Assembly (NCBI RefSeq): GCF_014203605.1
Contig: NZ_JACHJJ010000006.1
Location: forward strand, 248,001-312,000
Direction: 5' to 3'
Length of the DNA: 64,000 nt
From: Thiemannella venezuelensis
GTDB taxonomy: Bacteria > Actinomycetota > Actinomycetes > Streptosporangiales > Streptosporangiaceae
Part shown: one piece after another, positions 28,253-36,833 of the stretch
Numbering within the stretch: position 1 is the first letter of the stretch
How the letters are laid out: every line of letters starts with the position of its first letter
The notes under the pieces: model-generated
What the model saw: only the letters and a program-made list of their open reading frames with translations
What the model was told of the DNA's origin: nothing
Database searches by the model: none
Made by a program: the position numbers and the translations under genes

Positions 28253-28910
28253 GGCCGGCCTCCTCGGGGTCGAGCATCGGGTCGCCGCCGCCGAGCGCGG
28301 CGCGCAGCTTCCTCCTGGCCCTGCTCAGCCGGGAACCGACGGTCCCGTACGGGATGCCCAGGGCGGTGGCGACCTCCTCGTGGCTCAGCCCGGCCAGGGC
28401 GACCAGCAGCAGGACGTCGCGGTCGCGCCGGTCGAGTTTCGCCACCGCCGCCGCCAGGTCCGGGCGCAGGCTCTGCGCGCTGACCCGTACGGCGACGCGC
28501 TCGTCGTGGCCGGGGGCGTCGGCGTCCGGGCCGTGGCGGCCGAGCGCGCGCAGCGTGCGCACCTCCTGGCGGCGGTGCCTGCCGACGAGGTTGGTGGCGA
28601 TGCCGTACAGCCACGCCCGGACGCTCGCCCGGGACGGGTCGTAGGCGTCCCGCTTGCGGAAGGCGGTGAGGAACGTCTCGGAGACGACGTCCTCGGCGTG
28701 GTCGGTGCCGATCCGCTGGGCGACGTAGCGGTGGATCTCCGCGAAGCAGGCGTCGAAGACCGCGCCGAACGCCTCGGGGCCGTCGAGGGAGAGCGGGCCG
28801 GCGGCCTCCGCCGCGGACGGGACCGGGCCCGCCCAGGTCCGCCCCGCGGGCGCGGCCGGTCCGCAACCGGCTCCCACCGCGGGCCGGGCGGCCCGGGACG
28901 GCGCGGTCAC
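28245..28910 (-). CDS. ECF-type RNA polymerase sigma factor
   Basis: In this 221-aa protein sigma region 2 is clear (FGAVFDACFAEIHRYVAQRIGTDHAEDVVSETF... RAWLYGIATNLVGRHRR). Region 4 reads LDRRDRDVLLLVALAGLSHEEVATALGIPYGTVGSRLSRARRKLR. The N-terminus from GTG 28910 contains about 40 Ala/Pro-rich residues not expected in the fold, so the true start may lie further in. It overlaps the CU044_5270 gene by 8 bp, a usual sigma/partner arrangement. A 16-bp inverted repeat sits 30-80 bp upstream. Confidence 0.9.
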   Translation of the reverse strand: MTAPSRAARPAVGAGCGPAAPAGRTWAGPVPSAAEAAGPLSLDGPEAFGAVFDACFAEIHRYVAQRIGTDHAEDVVSETFLTAFRKRDAYDPSRASVRAWLYGIATNLVGRHRRQEVRTLRALGRHGPDADAPGHDERVAVRVSAQSLRPDLAAAVAKLDRRDRDVLLLVALAGLSHEEVATALGIPYGTVGSRLSRARRKLRAALGGGDPMLDPEEAGRG

Positions 28911-28939
28911 GACGGTCTCCCCGGCATCTGCACCCTTTC

Positions 28940-28990
28940 GAAAGCGAATCGGCGGTCGTCTTCTATCACCCGATCCGCCGGTTCGCTTTC
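28940..28990. promoter_or_regulatory. Long inverted repeat upstream of the ECF sigma gene
   Basis: The arms 28940-28955 (GAAAGCGAATCGGCGG) and 28975-28990 (CCGCCGGTTCGCTTTC) match at 15 of 16 positions across a 19-bp spacer. It lies in the sigma-gene promoter region. It could be a dyad operator or an RNA hairpin; no U-tract follows on either strand. Confidence 0.6.
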
Positions 28991-29145
28991 ACGGTCGCGG
29001 ATGTGATCTGCGTCACCCCGCCGGACCGGCCCCGGGGCACGACGAAGCCGGCGCGGGCCGGAGGGCCGGGTGAGCAGGGGCGGAGGCCGGCCGCGCCGGG
29101 CCGGCGGGCGTGGTCCGAGGAGGCCGAGGCCGTTACGATCCGGCC

Positions 29146-30118
29146 ATGCCGACTCACGAGCGGGAGATCACCGTCCCGACCGACCTGTGCCTGCCGGACG
29201 GGCGGCTCAACCCGGAGGCGGTCGGGTGGACCCGGCGCCCGCTGCACCGCGCGAACCTGCGCGGCTGGGGCCGGGCCAAGCGCTGGGAGTACTGGGGGAT
29301 CGTCACCCCGGGCCACATCGTCGGGATCGTGGCGTCCTCGCTCGACTACGCCGGCCTGCACGGCGTCTACGTGCTGGACCGCGCCACCGGCGCGGAGATC
29401 TCCAAGGACGTCGTGGTGCCGCTGGCGCGCGGCGCCGTACTGCCCGAGCGCAGCGGCGAGGGCACGGCCTCCGTCCGCGGCGGCGGGGTGACGGTCGAGA
29501 TCGGGCAGGCCCCCGGCGGCAGCTCGCTGCGCGCGGTCGCGCCCGGCGTCGAGCTCGACCTGGAGATCCCGCTGCCCGAGGGGCACGAGTCGCTCGGCGT
29601 GGGGGCCGGACCGGTTCCAGTACACGGTCAAGGACGTCGGGCGGCCGGTGCGCGGGCGGCTGAGACTGGCCTCCGGCGAGCACATCGTGAGCGAGGAGGA
29701 CTCCTTCGCGGTGCTCGACCACGGCCGGGGGAAGTGGCCGTACTCCGTCACCTGGAACTGGGCCGCGGGCAGCGGCCCGGGCCGGGCGATCCAGCTCGGC
29801 GGGAAGTGGACCGACGGCACCGGCGTGACGGAGAACGCGCTGTTCGTGGACGGGCGGCTGCACAAGATCGGTGACGAGCTGGAGTGGGCCTACGACCGGG
29901 CGGACTGGCTGCGCCCGTGGCGGATCACCGGCCCGCGGGTCGAGGCGGAGTTCCACCCGTTCCACGAGAAGGCGGCGCGCACCGAACTCGGCGTGGTGGG
30001 CAACGAGACGCACCAGTGCTTCGGCCACTTCTCCGGGCGGGCGCAGGCCGACGACGGCGCGTGGATCGGCCTCGACGGCCTGACCGGCTGGGCCGAGGAG
30101 GCCCGCAACCGCTGGTGA
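29146..30118 (+). pseudogene. DUF2804-family gene with an internal frameshift
   Basis: The N-terminal half is read in one frame from ATG 29146 (LCLPDGRLNPEAVGWTRRPLH, KRWEYWGIVTPGHIVGIVASSLDYAGLHGVYVLDR). The C-terminal half is in another frame up to 30118 (DRFQYTVKDVGRPVRGRL, GKWPYSVTWNWAAGSG, WITDGTGVTENALFVDGR-type segment, PFHEKAARTELGVV). Together they span a full-length DUF2804 protein of about 320 aa. The break lies near 29600-29615 at a run of five G. Removing one G, or restoring a lost 3n+2 stretch, rejoins the frames. It is either a genuine inactivating mutation or a sequencing/assembly error in a homopolymer. DUF2804 proteins have no firmly assigned biochemical role. Confidence 0.8.
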
Positions 30119-30185
30119 CGCGCTCGCCGGCCCGAAGGGCGGGGGCCGCGGCGCCGCCGCGCGGACCCCGCCCGCGGGCCTGCGG

Positions 30186-30923
30186 TCAGCTGGCCATCCG
30201 GCCGCCGTCGACGACGATGGTGGCGCCGTGCACGAAGGCCGCCCCCGGTCCGGCGAGATAGACGGCGGCGCCCGCGATCTCCTCCGGCGTGCCCGGCCGG
30301 CCGGCCGGGAACCCGCTGGTGAACTCGTCGAGTCCGGCGCCCATGGGCGCGGTGCCGGGGGTGCGGGTCGGGCCGGGCGCGATCGCGTTGACGTTGACGC
30401 CGGCGGGCCCGAACTCCGCCGCCCACGACCTGGTCAGCAGTTCGAGCGCGGCCTTGGAGGCGCCGTACAGCGCCATGCCGGCCGTGCCGACGTGGGCCGC
30501 GATCGAGCTGATGTTGATGATCCGGCCGCGGCCCTGCGCCGCCATGAGCGGGGCGAGGGCGGCGGTCAGGAAGAAGGGGGCCCGCACGTTGATGTTCATG
30601 ACGGCCTCGAACGTCGCCTCGCCGGTCTGCGCGGTGCCGCTCACCGGGTAGATGCCGGCGTTGTTGACGAGCACGTCGACCGGGCCGTGCGCCTTCGCCG
30701 CCTCGACGAGCGCGGCGACCCCGTCGGGCGCGCCGAGGTCCGCGACGACCGGTGAGGCGGTGCCGCCGGACGCGACGATGCCGGCGACGACCTCGGCGGC
30801 CCGTGCCGTGTCGCGCCCGGCGACGAGCACGTGGGCGCCTTCACGGGCGAACGCCTCGGCGATGGCGCGGCCGATGCCGGAGGTCGCGCCGGTGACGAGG
30901 GCGCGGGAGTCGGTGAGTTGCAT
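30186..30923 (-). CDS. SDR-family oxidoreductase
   Basis: This 245-aa classical short-chain dehydrogenase has the cofactor motif TGATSGIGRAIAEAF, NNAG in DVLVNNAGIYPV, catalytic Ser in INISSIA and YGASK. ARG at the end of the second strand (VAGRDTARA) suggests NADP preference. The start ATG 30923 faces the tetR gene, with two palindromic operators in between, so it is the likely regulated target of that repressor. The substrate is unknown; SDR/TetR pairs often deal with ketones or quinones. Confidence 0.92.
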   Translation of the reverse strand: MQLTDSRALVTGATSGIGRAIAEAFAREGAHVLVAGRDTARAAEVVAGIVASGGTASPVVADLGAPDGVAALVEAAKAHGPVDVLVNNAGIYPVSGTAQTGEATFEAVMNINVRAPFFLTAALAPLMAAQGRGRIINISSIAAHVGTAGMALYGASKAALELLTRSWAAEFGPAGVNVNAIAPGPTRTPGTAPMGAGLDEFTSGFPAGRPGTPEEIAGAAVYLAGPGAAFVHGATIVVDGGRMAS

Positions 30924-30945
30924 GAGGGCCTCGTTCTGGACGATT

Positions 30946-30965
30946 AGTGGACTACTTGGTCCACT
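30946..30965. promoter_or_regulatory. TetR-type operator 1
   Basis: AGTGGAC-TACTTG-GTCCACT is a perfect 7+6+7 inverted repeat beginning 23 bp upstream of the SDR start. It shares TGGAC-N6-GTCCA with the second site 29 bp away, centre to centre. Confidence 0.8.
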
Positions 30966-30976
30966 TTAAACATAAC

Positions 30977-30992
30977 TGGACTGCGTGGTCCA
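30977..30992. promoter_or_regulatory. TetR-type operator 2
   Basis: TGGAC-TGCGTG-GTCCA repeats the core of the first operator and ends 21 bp before the tetR GTG. Two copies, one facing each gene, fit repression of both the SDR gene and tetR itself. Confidence 0.8.
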
Positions 30993-31013
30993 ATCGGGCG
31001 GTAGGATCGGAAC

Positions 31014-31640
31014 GTGCCGGAGGAACCCAAGACCGAGCGCGGACGGCGCACCAGGGAACGCATCGTGGCCGCCGCCGCGGGCCTCGTCGAGCGGCAGGGA
31101 GCCGAGGCCACCAGCCTCGACCAGGTCCTGGCCGAGGCCCGGGCCAGCAAGAGCCAGCTGTACCACTACTTCGCCGACAAGCACGCGCTGATCCGCGCGG
31201 TCATCGCCTGGCAGACCGCGACCGTCGTGGACGGCACGGCGGAGCAGCTCGCCGGGATCGACTCCTGGGACGGCCTCGACGCCTGGTTCGACACGCTCGT
31301 CGCGCACCAGCAGGCACTGGACTGCCGCGTCGGGTGCCCGATCGGATCGCTCGCCGCCGAACTCGCCGACACCGACGAAGCGGCCCGCCAGGACCTCGCC
31401 CGCTCCTTCGACACCTGGGCCGCGCAGCTTCGCGCGATGCTCGACCGGTTGCGCGACCGCGGCCTGATCCGGCCGGACGCCGACACGGCGGCGCTGGCCC
31501 AGTCCACCCTCGCCACCGTCCAGGGCGGGCTGCTGCTGGCCAAGACGAGCCGCGATCCGCAGCGGCTGCGCGCCGCCCTCACCGCCGCCGGCGGCTACCT
31601 GCGCTCGCTCGCGCCGCTCCCCGGCCGCGCCGCCCCCTGA
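31014..31640 (+). CDS. TetR-family transcriptional repressor
   Basis: This 208-aa protein has an N-terminal HTH (TRERIVAAAAGLVERQGAEATSLDQVLAEARASKSQLYHYFADKHALIRAVI) about residues 12-60. The ligand domain (DCRVGCPIGSLAAELAD ... LATVQGGLLLAKTSRDPQRLRAAL) is of the TetR_C_33/YxaF-like type. It starts at GTG 31014, diverges from the SDR gene, and two matching palindromes lie between them. Confidence 0.92.
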   Translation: MPEEPKTERGRRTRERIVAAAAGLVERQGAEATSLDQVLAEARASKSQLYHYFADKHALIRAVIAWQTATVVDGTAEQLAGIDSWDGLDAWFDTLVAHQQALDCRVGCPIGSLAAELADTDEAARQDLARSFDTWAAQLRAMLDRLRDRGLIRPDADTAALAQSTLATVQGGLLLAKTSRDPQRLRAALTAAGGYLRSLAPLPGRAAP

Positions 31641-31715
31641 CACCCCGGTGCTCCGGACCGCAGGACCGCGGCGGGCCGCGCCGCCGGCCGCGTCGGCGGC
31701 GGGCGTCAGGGCTCC

Positions 31716-32981
31716 TCAGTGACGGGCGGCACTGGGACCGGCGGCACTGGGACCGGCGGCACCGTCCCCCGGCACCGGGATGACGACCCGGAGCAGGGTC
31801 CCGGCGCCCCGGCGGCTGTGCACCTCCAGCCGTCCGCCGAGCAGCTCGGCGCGCTCGCGCATGCCGCCCAGGCCGTACCCGGTGGGCGCGGGGCGCTCGG
31901 CCAGGCAGGAGGGGTCGAAGCCGACCCCGTCGTCCTCTATCTCCAGCTCGACGTTGCCGCTCCGTACGGCCAGGCTGATCAGGGCGGAGGCGGCGCCGGA
32001 GTGCTTGGCCACGTTGGACAGGGCCTCCTGGGCCACCCGGTAGATCGCGGTCTCGACATGCCCGGGGAGCCGGAGCGGGGCGAGGTCGGCCTCGACCGCC
32101 AGGGACGGGAACGACCGGGCCAGGCTGGCCAGGCTGGCGGGCAGGCCGAGGTCGTCGAGCACGGGGGGACGGAGGCCCTCGATCGCGGACCTGGTCTCGC
32201 GGAGCGCCTCGTCGGCCAGCGCCCGCGCCCGCCCGATCTGCTCCGCCGCCTCCCGCGGGCCGGTGGCGGTACGGCCGCCCGGCGGCGGGGTCTGCGGTGC
32301 GAGCGCGTCGAGGGCGGCGGACAGGTGGTAGGAGAGGCTGACGATGCGCTGGCTGATGCCGTCGTGGATCTCGCCGGCGAGGCGGCGGCGCTCGGCCTCC
32401 TGGGCGAGGACGACGCGCTCGGCGAACCGCTCCATGGCCTCCTCCCGCTCGGCCAGGCGGCGGTGCAGGCGGGCGTTCTCGATGGTTCCGGCGATCAGGC
32501 CGCCGACGGAGTGCAGGAGCTCGACGTCGGCGTAGCTGAACACCCGGTGGGCGCGGGTGTGCACGTTGAGGACGCCGACCAGGTGGCCGGGGCGGGTGGC
32601 GATCGGCACCGAGCACATCGAGGTGAAGTCCTCGCCGCGCAGTTCGGGGATGTACTTGTAGCGGGGGTCGGCGAGCTTGTCGTCGCCGATCACCACGGGC
32701 CGGCCGTGGGCCGCGACCCAGCCGGCAACTCCCTCGCCGAGGTCCAGCTCGATCCGGCCGGACAGCTCGTCGAAGGGCGGGGTGGCTCCGCGAAGGACGA
32801 GCCGCCGGCCGCTGTCGTCGAGGAGGTGGACGAAGCAGATGTCGGTCGCGGTCGTCTCGGTGATCAGCGCGGCGACGCCCTGCACGATCTCCCCGAGATC
32901 GAGCCCTGCGGAGATCGTCTCGATGATCCGGGAGAGCAGCCGGGCCTCCCGCTCCGGGTCCGTCAGCCCGAGCCGGCTCAC
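31716..32981 (-). CDS. GAF-domain sensor histidine kinase (NarL-partner class)
   Basis: This 421-aa protein has a GAF domain about residues 25-170 (ending FSYADVELLHSVGGLIAGTIENARL). A HisKA_3 region carries the phospho-acceptor in LAGEIHDGISQRIVSL (His206), and a HATPase domain has EALSNVAKHSGA, DDGVGFDP and GLGGMRERAELLGG. No transmembrane segments are present, so it is a cytoplasmic sensor; the GAF ligand is unknown, and haem or nucleotide are options in DosS-like relatives. The C-terminus ends in a small AAGPSAAGPSA repeat from a 15-bp duplication at 31731-31760. It lies 55 bp downstream of its response regulator. Confidence 0.9.
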   Translation of the reverse strand: MSRLGLTDPEREARLLSRIIETISAGLDLGEIVQGVAALITETTATDICFVHLLDDSGRRLVLRGATPPFDELSGRIELDLGEGVAGWVAAHGRPVVIGDDKLADPRYKYIPELRGEDFTSMCSVPIATRPGHLVGVLNVHTRAHRVFSYADVELLHSVGGLIAGTIENARLHRRLAEREEAMERFAERVVLAQEAERRRLAGEIHDGISQRIVSLSYHLSAALDALAPQTPPPGGRTATGPREAAEQIGRARALADEALRETRSAIEGLRPPVLDDLGLPASLASLARSFPSLAVEADLAPLRLPGHVETAIYRVAQEALSNVAKHSGAASALISLAVRSGNVELEIEDDGVGFDPSCLAERPAPTGYGLGGMRERAELLGGRLEVHSRRGAGTLLRVVIPVPGDGAAGPSAAGPSAARH

Positions 32982-33036
32982 GCGGACGCCTCCCGTCCCG
33001 GACGGCGCCCGGGGCGCCCCGCCGCCCGGGACGGGC

Positions 33037-33696
33037 TCACCGGAACACCCCCTCGCGCAGCGCGGTGGCCACCGCGGCGACCCGGTCCCCGACGCCGAGC
33101 TTGCGGTAGATGCCGCGGGTGTGGGTCTTGACGGTCTCCTCGCTGACCGTCAGCCGGGCGGCGATGCCCCTGTTGGTCAGGCCGGACACCATCAGCGCCA
33201 GGACCTCGCTCTCGCGCTGGGTGAGGCCGAGGTGGGCTCCCGGCCAGAACTCGCCGGCGTGCAGCCGGGCGGCGGACAGCGCGATGCGCCCGGCCAGCAT
33301 CGGCGCGACCAGCACCTCCCCGGAGGCGATCCGCGCCAGCGAGGCGACCAGCTCCGCCCCGGTCACGTCCTTGAGCAGGAACCCCGACGCGCCCAGCCGC
33401 AGCGCCTGGTAGACGTACTGCTCGTCGTCGTAGACCGTCATGAAGACCACGCGGCAGGACGGCCGGGCGCGCAGGATCCCGGCGCAGGCGTCCAGGCCGC
33501 TCTCGCCGCGGAGCCGTACGTCCAGCAGGACCAGATCGGGTTCGTGGTCCAGGACGGCCCTGATCGCCCCGCCGGCGTCGTGCGCCTCCCCGACGATCCG
33601 CACCTGGTCCCGGTAGGACCGCAGCATGGCGCGGAGGCCGTCGTGGACCATCTGGTGGTCGTCGACGGTCACCAGTCGGAGAGGTGGGCTCCTCAT
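33037..33696 (-). CDS. NarL/FixJ-family response regulator
   Basis: In this 219-aa protein the receiver domain has the acidic pair VDDH (12-13), the phospho-acceptor Asp59 in LVLLDVRLRG and the lysine in GFLLKDVTGAEL. A LuxR-type HTH at about 150-205 reads LTQRESEVLALMVSGLTNRGIAARLTVSEETVKTHTRGIYRKLGV. It starts at ATG 33696 and is cotranscribed with the GAF kinase. An inverted repeat in the gap to the divergent kinase-like gene may be its target. Confidence 0.93.
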   Translation of the reverse strand: MRSPPLRLVTVDDHQMVHDGLRAMLRSYRDQVRIVGEAHDAGGAIRAVLDHEPDLVLLDVRLRGESGLDACAGILRARPSCRVVFMTVYDDEQYVYQALRLGASGFLLKDVTGAELVASLARIASGEVLVAPMLAGRIALSAARLHAGEFWPGAHLGLTQRESEVLALMVSGLTNRGIAARLTVSEETVKTHTRGIYRKLGVGDRVAAVATALREGVFR

Positions 33697-33715
33697 ACGT
33701 CCAAAGGTACGAAAA

Positions 33716-33741
33716 ATCAGGGTATTTAAGGACCCCCTGAT
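33716..33741. promoter_or_regulatory. Inverted repeat between the response regulator and the PRK-like gene
   Basis: ATCAGGG (33716-33722) and CCCTGAT (33735-33741) form a perfect 7+12+7 dyad 20 bp upstream of the response-regulator start. A second hairpin (CCTCCCCC-GGTC-GGGGGAGG, 33743-33762) follows at once. The dyad is a reasonable autoregulatory site for the LuxR-type regulator. Confidence 0.5.
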
Positions 33742-33834
33742 GCCTCCCCCGGTCGGGGGAGGGCGGTCCCCGGAACCCGGCATACCGTCCGGACGACACC
33801 CTTCGCATCGGAGTCCAGCGGAAGCGAGCCGCCC

Positions 33835-34776
33835 GTGCCCCCCAAGCTGACGCGGATCCGCCGGGCGGAATCCCCGCGCCCCGCCATGCTCGCCGTCGCC
33901 GGTGACAGCGCGGCGGGGAAGACGACCGTCACCCGGGGCCTGGCCGAGGCCCTGGGCGAGGACCGGAGCACCTCGGTCTGCGTGGACGGCTACCACCGCC
34001 ACGACCGGCGGGAACGGCGCGGGCCGCCGGTCACCCCGCTCCACCCGGCGTGCGAGCACGCCGGGACCATGGAGCGGGACCTCCGGCTGCTCGCCATGGG
34101 CCGGCCGATCCCCGCACCCGCCTGCGGCCACCGCGACGGCCCTCCGGCCGGGTCCCGCCTGATCGAGCCGCGCGACCTGGTGATCGTGGAAGGGCTGCTC
34201 CCCTTCCGGACCAGGCCCGCCAGGGCGTGCTTCGACGTGACCGTCTACCTCGACCCGCCGGAGCCGGTCAGGCTCGGCTGGAAGGCCGCCAGGGACGCCG
34301 GGCGGCGCGGCCGGACCCGCGAGCGGGTCCTCGCCGGGATCGCCGGGCGCGAGGCGGACTCCGCCGTCCTCGTCCGTCCCCAGCGGCAGGAGGCGGACAT
34401 CGTGGTCCGCTTCGAGCCCGCCGGGGGCCGCGGCGAGGCGCCGCTCTCGGTGACGCTGCTGCTGCGGCCCACGGTCCGGCATCCGGACCTCGCCCGGATC
34501 CTCGCCGGGACCACCGGTTCGGCGGCCCGCCTCGTGCCCGCCCGCGACTGCGACGGCACGCCGGTGGACGCCCTGCACGTCGACGGGGAGGCGGATCCGC
34601 TGGAGGCCGACGCGGTGGCCAGGGCGATCTGGTACGACCTCGGGGTGCCCGAGCCGCTGCCCGGCTGCCTCGGCCGCATGCCCGGCGGCTCGCGCAACGA
34701 GCCGCTCCGCATCACCCAGCTGGTCCTCCTGCATCACCTGATCCGCGCGGGCGTGTGGCGGGTTCCCGGCGAGTGA
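33835..34776 (+). CDS. Phosphoribulokinase/uridine-kinase-like P-loop kinase
   Basis: This 313-aa protein has Walker A GDSAAGKTT (23-31), a VCVDGYHRHDRRERR segment like the PRK D-x-YH loop, the helix LHPACEHAGTMERDLRLLAMG, and DLVIVEGLLPF, the PRK Walker-B-like strand ending in Glu-Gly. It therefore matches the phosphoribulokinase family. No RuBisCO gene is visible, so a Calvin cycle is not implied; actinobacterial PRK homologues outside CO2-fixation loci have unknown substrates. It starts at GTG 33835, divergent from the response regulator. Confidence 0.85.
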   Translation: MPPKLTRIRRAESPRPAMLAVAGDSAAGKTTVTRGLAEALGEDRSTSVCVDGYHRHDRRERRGPPVTPLHPACEHAGTMERDLRLLAMGRPIPAPACGHRDGPPAGSRLIEPRDLVIVEGLLPFRTRPARACFDVTVYLDPPEPVRLGWKAARDAGRRGRTRERVLAGIAGREADSAVLVRPQRQEADIVVRFEPAGGRGEAPLSVTLLLRPTVRHPDLARILAGTTGSAARLVPARDCDGTPVDALHVDGEADPLEADAVARAIWYDLGVPEPLPGCLGRMPGGSRNEPLRITQLVLLHHLIRAGVWRVPGE

Positions 34777-34841
34777 CCCCCATATGGGCGAATTGTCCAA
34801 TTTATGGTGGGTATGCGAAACCCTGAGGGAGGGGAGGAGCG

Positions 34842-35024
34842 ATGACCGAGCAAGAGCAGGACGGCCTCGAAGCGCCCGAGAGCCGGGACGGTCTCCCGGT
34901 CGCCGGAGAGCGGCAGTCGCCGCTCGCGCAGTCACCCGACGCCGAGCCCGAGGGGGACGCCGAGCCCGGTGCCGAGCGCGACTGGCTGCCGCCGGAGGGC
35001 CAGTCGCCCGACGACATGGAGTGA
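34842..35024 (+). CDS. Small acidic protein of unknown function
   Basis: This 60-aa frame has a strong ribosome-binding site (GGGAGGGGAGGAG) before ATG 34842 and normal G/C third positions. The product is very acidic and Pro/Glu/Asp-rich (EAPESRDGLPVAG, DAEPEGDAEPGAERDWLPPEG) and probably disordered. It lies 65 bp behind the kinase-like gene and may be cotranscribed. No family is recognised. Confidence 0.55.
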   Translation: MTEQEQDGLEAPESRDGLPVAGERQSPLAQSPDAEPEGDAEPGAERDWLPPEGQSPDDME

Positions 35025-35043
35025 TCCGGGAATCCGGAGAGGG

Positions 35044-35646
35044 TCAGGCCTCCCAGTCGATGGCCACCTTCTCCGGGTCCTCGGCGGCGATCTTGACGGG
35101 GAGCCCGGTGCCGGGCAGGGTCCGGTGCAGGTGGGCGGCGGGCACGCGGTGGCCGAGCCGCGCCTCGTACGGCAGGCGCCCGCCGGCCGGCGTCACCAGC
35201 AGGACGAACCCCACGATCGGGTCGCCGTTCTCGGCGGTCATGCCGTCCATGCTGAAGGTGCCCAGCACCAGGGCCGTGCCCGGCACGCCCCGGGCGAGCA
35301 GGTCGGCCGCGGACAGGTGCTCGCCGACCACCGGCCTGCCGTACCCCGCTCCCGGCGACATGTCCTCGACCACGGTGAAGGATCCCCAGACGGGCATGCG
35401 GTCCCCGGCGAACCCGTCGAACAGGGACATCGCCCGGCTGACGGCCGCGGTGTTCACGGCCCACGCCGCGGCGAAGGAGCCCGCGAACATCACGATCATG
35501 CCCGAGGCGAAGGCCGGTACCGCCCATGGGGGCATGGGCCACATGGACAGCCCGGTGATCCCCGCGACGAGCAGTACGGCCCCGAACCCCCCGACGCCCA
35601 GTCCCAGCTTCCCCATCCGCCCCATCGGTGCTCCCCGTTCCTGCAA
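35044..35646 (-). CDS. Membrane protein of unknown function
   Basis: This 200-aa protein begins with two membrane helices (LGLGVGGFGAVLLVAGITGLS and WAVPAFASGMIVMFAGSFAAAWAV). A soluble domain of about 130 residues follows (AVSRAMSLFDGFAGDRMPVWGSF to the C-terminus). An ATG at codon 8 (MGRMGKLG) is an alternative start. No catalytic motif is seen. It converges on the small acidic gene. Confidence 0.65.
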   Translation of the reverse strand: MQERGAPMGRMGKLGLGVGGFGAVLLVAGITGLSMWPMPPWAVPAFASGMIVMFAGSFAAAWAVNTAAVSRAMSLFDGFAGDRMPVWGSFTVVEDMSPGAGYGRPVVGEHLSAADLLARGVPGTALVLGTFSMDGMTAENGDPIVGFVLLVTPAGGRLPYEARLGHRVPAAHLHRTLPGTGLPVKIAAEDPEKVAIDWEA

Positions 35647-35781
35647 GTACGGCGTGCTGTCGTGACGCCTGAAGGAAATCGGAGATCGCTTTCACCCCGG
35701 TTGCATCCCGATTGCCAGCCTCTGCCCCTTCAGGCCCGGCACGGCCGGGATGGTGGCTTTCCTGCTGGGTATGGCCATCAC

Positions 35782-36681
35782 ATGAGACATGTGGTGGTGG
35801 GAGTGGACGGGTCCGCCGACAGCCTCCGGGCGGTGGAGTGGGCGGTGCGCGAGGCCGTACGGCGGGGCCTCCCGCTGCGCGTGGTGCACGCCGTGTACGC
35901 CTGGCTGCACTCACCGGCGGAGGCGGGGATCGAGGAGGTGCGCCAGTGGCTGCTCAACGGCGGCCGCGAGATCCTCGGCCAGGCCGTGGCGCACGCGCAG
36001 GAGTGCGAGCCCGGGGCGGAGGTCGCCGACGCCATCGTGACCGGTGACCCCGTCGGCGTGCTGGTCGCCGAGGCGGAGGACGCCGAGCTGCTCGTGGTCG
36101 CCGCGCGGGGCACGGGCCGGATCTCCGGCCTGCTGCTCGGCTCCGTGGCGCTGAAGATCGTCACCCAGTCTCCCTGCCCGGTGGTGGTGGTCCGCGGACC
36201 GGTGGAGCCGGAGAAGACGTTCGACGAGGTGGTGGTCGGGGTGGACGGCTCGCCGGCGAGCGCGGGGGCGCTGCGCTTCGCGGCGGCCGAGGCGTCGCTG
36301 CGCGGGGCCCGGCTCCGGGCGATCCTGGCGTGGAGCCTGGCCGCCCCGGCGGCCGAGACGATGCCGCCGATGCTCATCGAACTCGGTGAGATCGAGGCCG
36401 CCTGGACCCGCGTCCTCGACGAGGCGGTGCGCTCCGTGGAGAAGAGCCATCCGGAGCTCGAGGTCGTCCACCAGGTGGTGACCGGCCATCCGGTGCAGGC
36501 GCTCATCGACGCCTCGGAGGCGGCGGACCTGGTCGTGGTCGGCTCCCGGGGGCGGGGCGCGCTCGCCGGTTTCGTGCTCGGCTCGGTGAGTCACGGGGTG
36601 CTGCACCACTCCTGCTGCCCGGTGGCCGTGATCGGCTCGCACGTCCTCGCCGTCCGGCTGGAGGACGACCGGGCGGCGTGA
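35782..36681 (+). CDS. Universal stress protein with two UspA domains
   Basis: The protein has 299 aa with tandem Usp domains at about 1-140 and 148-295. Each has the ATP-binding G-x2-G-x9-G-S pattern: GTGRISGLLLGSVALKIV in domain 1 and GSRGRGALAGFVLGSVSHGV in domain 2. The strand VVGVDGS begins each domain. Tandem, ATP-binding Usps of this kind belong to DosR/Osd-type hypoxia and stress regulons in actinobacteria, which agrees with the nearby GAF kinase and NarL-type regulator. The start ATG 35782 has no strong ribosome-binding site. Confidence 0.92.
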   Translation: MRHVVVGVDGSADSLRAVEWAVREAVRRGLPLRVVHAVYAWLHSPAEAGIEEVRQWLLNGGREILGQAVAHAQECEPGAEVADAIVTGDPVGVLVAEAEDAELLVVAARGTGRISGLLLGSVALKIVTQSPCPVVVVRGPVEPEKTFDEVVVGVDGSPASAGALRFAAAEASLRGARLRAILAWSLAAPAAETMPPMLIELGEIEAAWTRVLDEAVRSVEKSHPELEVVHQVVTGHPVQALIDASEAADLVVVGSRGRGALAGFVLGSVSHGVLHHSCCPVAVIGSHVLAVRLEDDRAA

Positions 36682-36833
36682 CCGGCGGGTTCCCGGTCCG
36701 GGAGCGGTGCCGGGCCCGCAGGAGCGCGGCTCCCCGGACCGGCGGGAGCCCCTCCGGCCGCCGGGCGCGATCCCGGCGGACGACGGGCGGGGTCCGCCTG
36801 TCTGGAGAGCCGTTCCACGGGTACCCGGTGGGT

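Noticed and set aside
33743-33762. 8-bp hairpin CCTCCCCC-GGTC-GGGGGAGG as a terminator
   Set aside because: It lies in a divergent promoter region with no gene ending into it and no U-tract.
33835-34776. Calvin-cycle phosphoribulokinase
   Set aside because: No RuBisCO or other Calvin genes are present, so only the kinase family is claimed.
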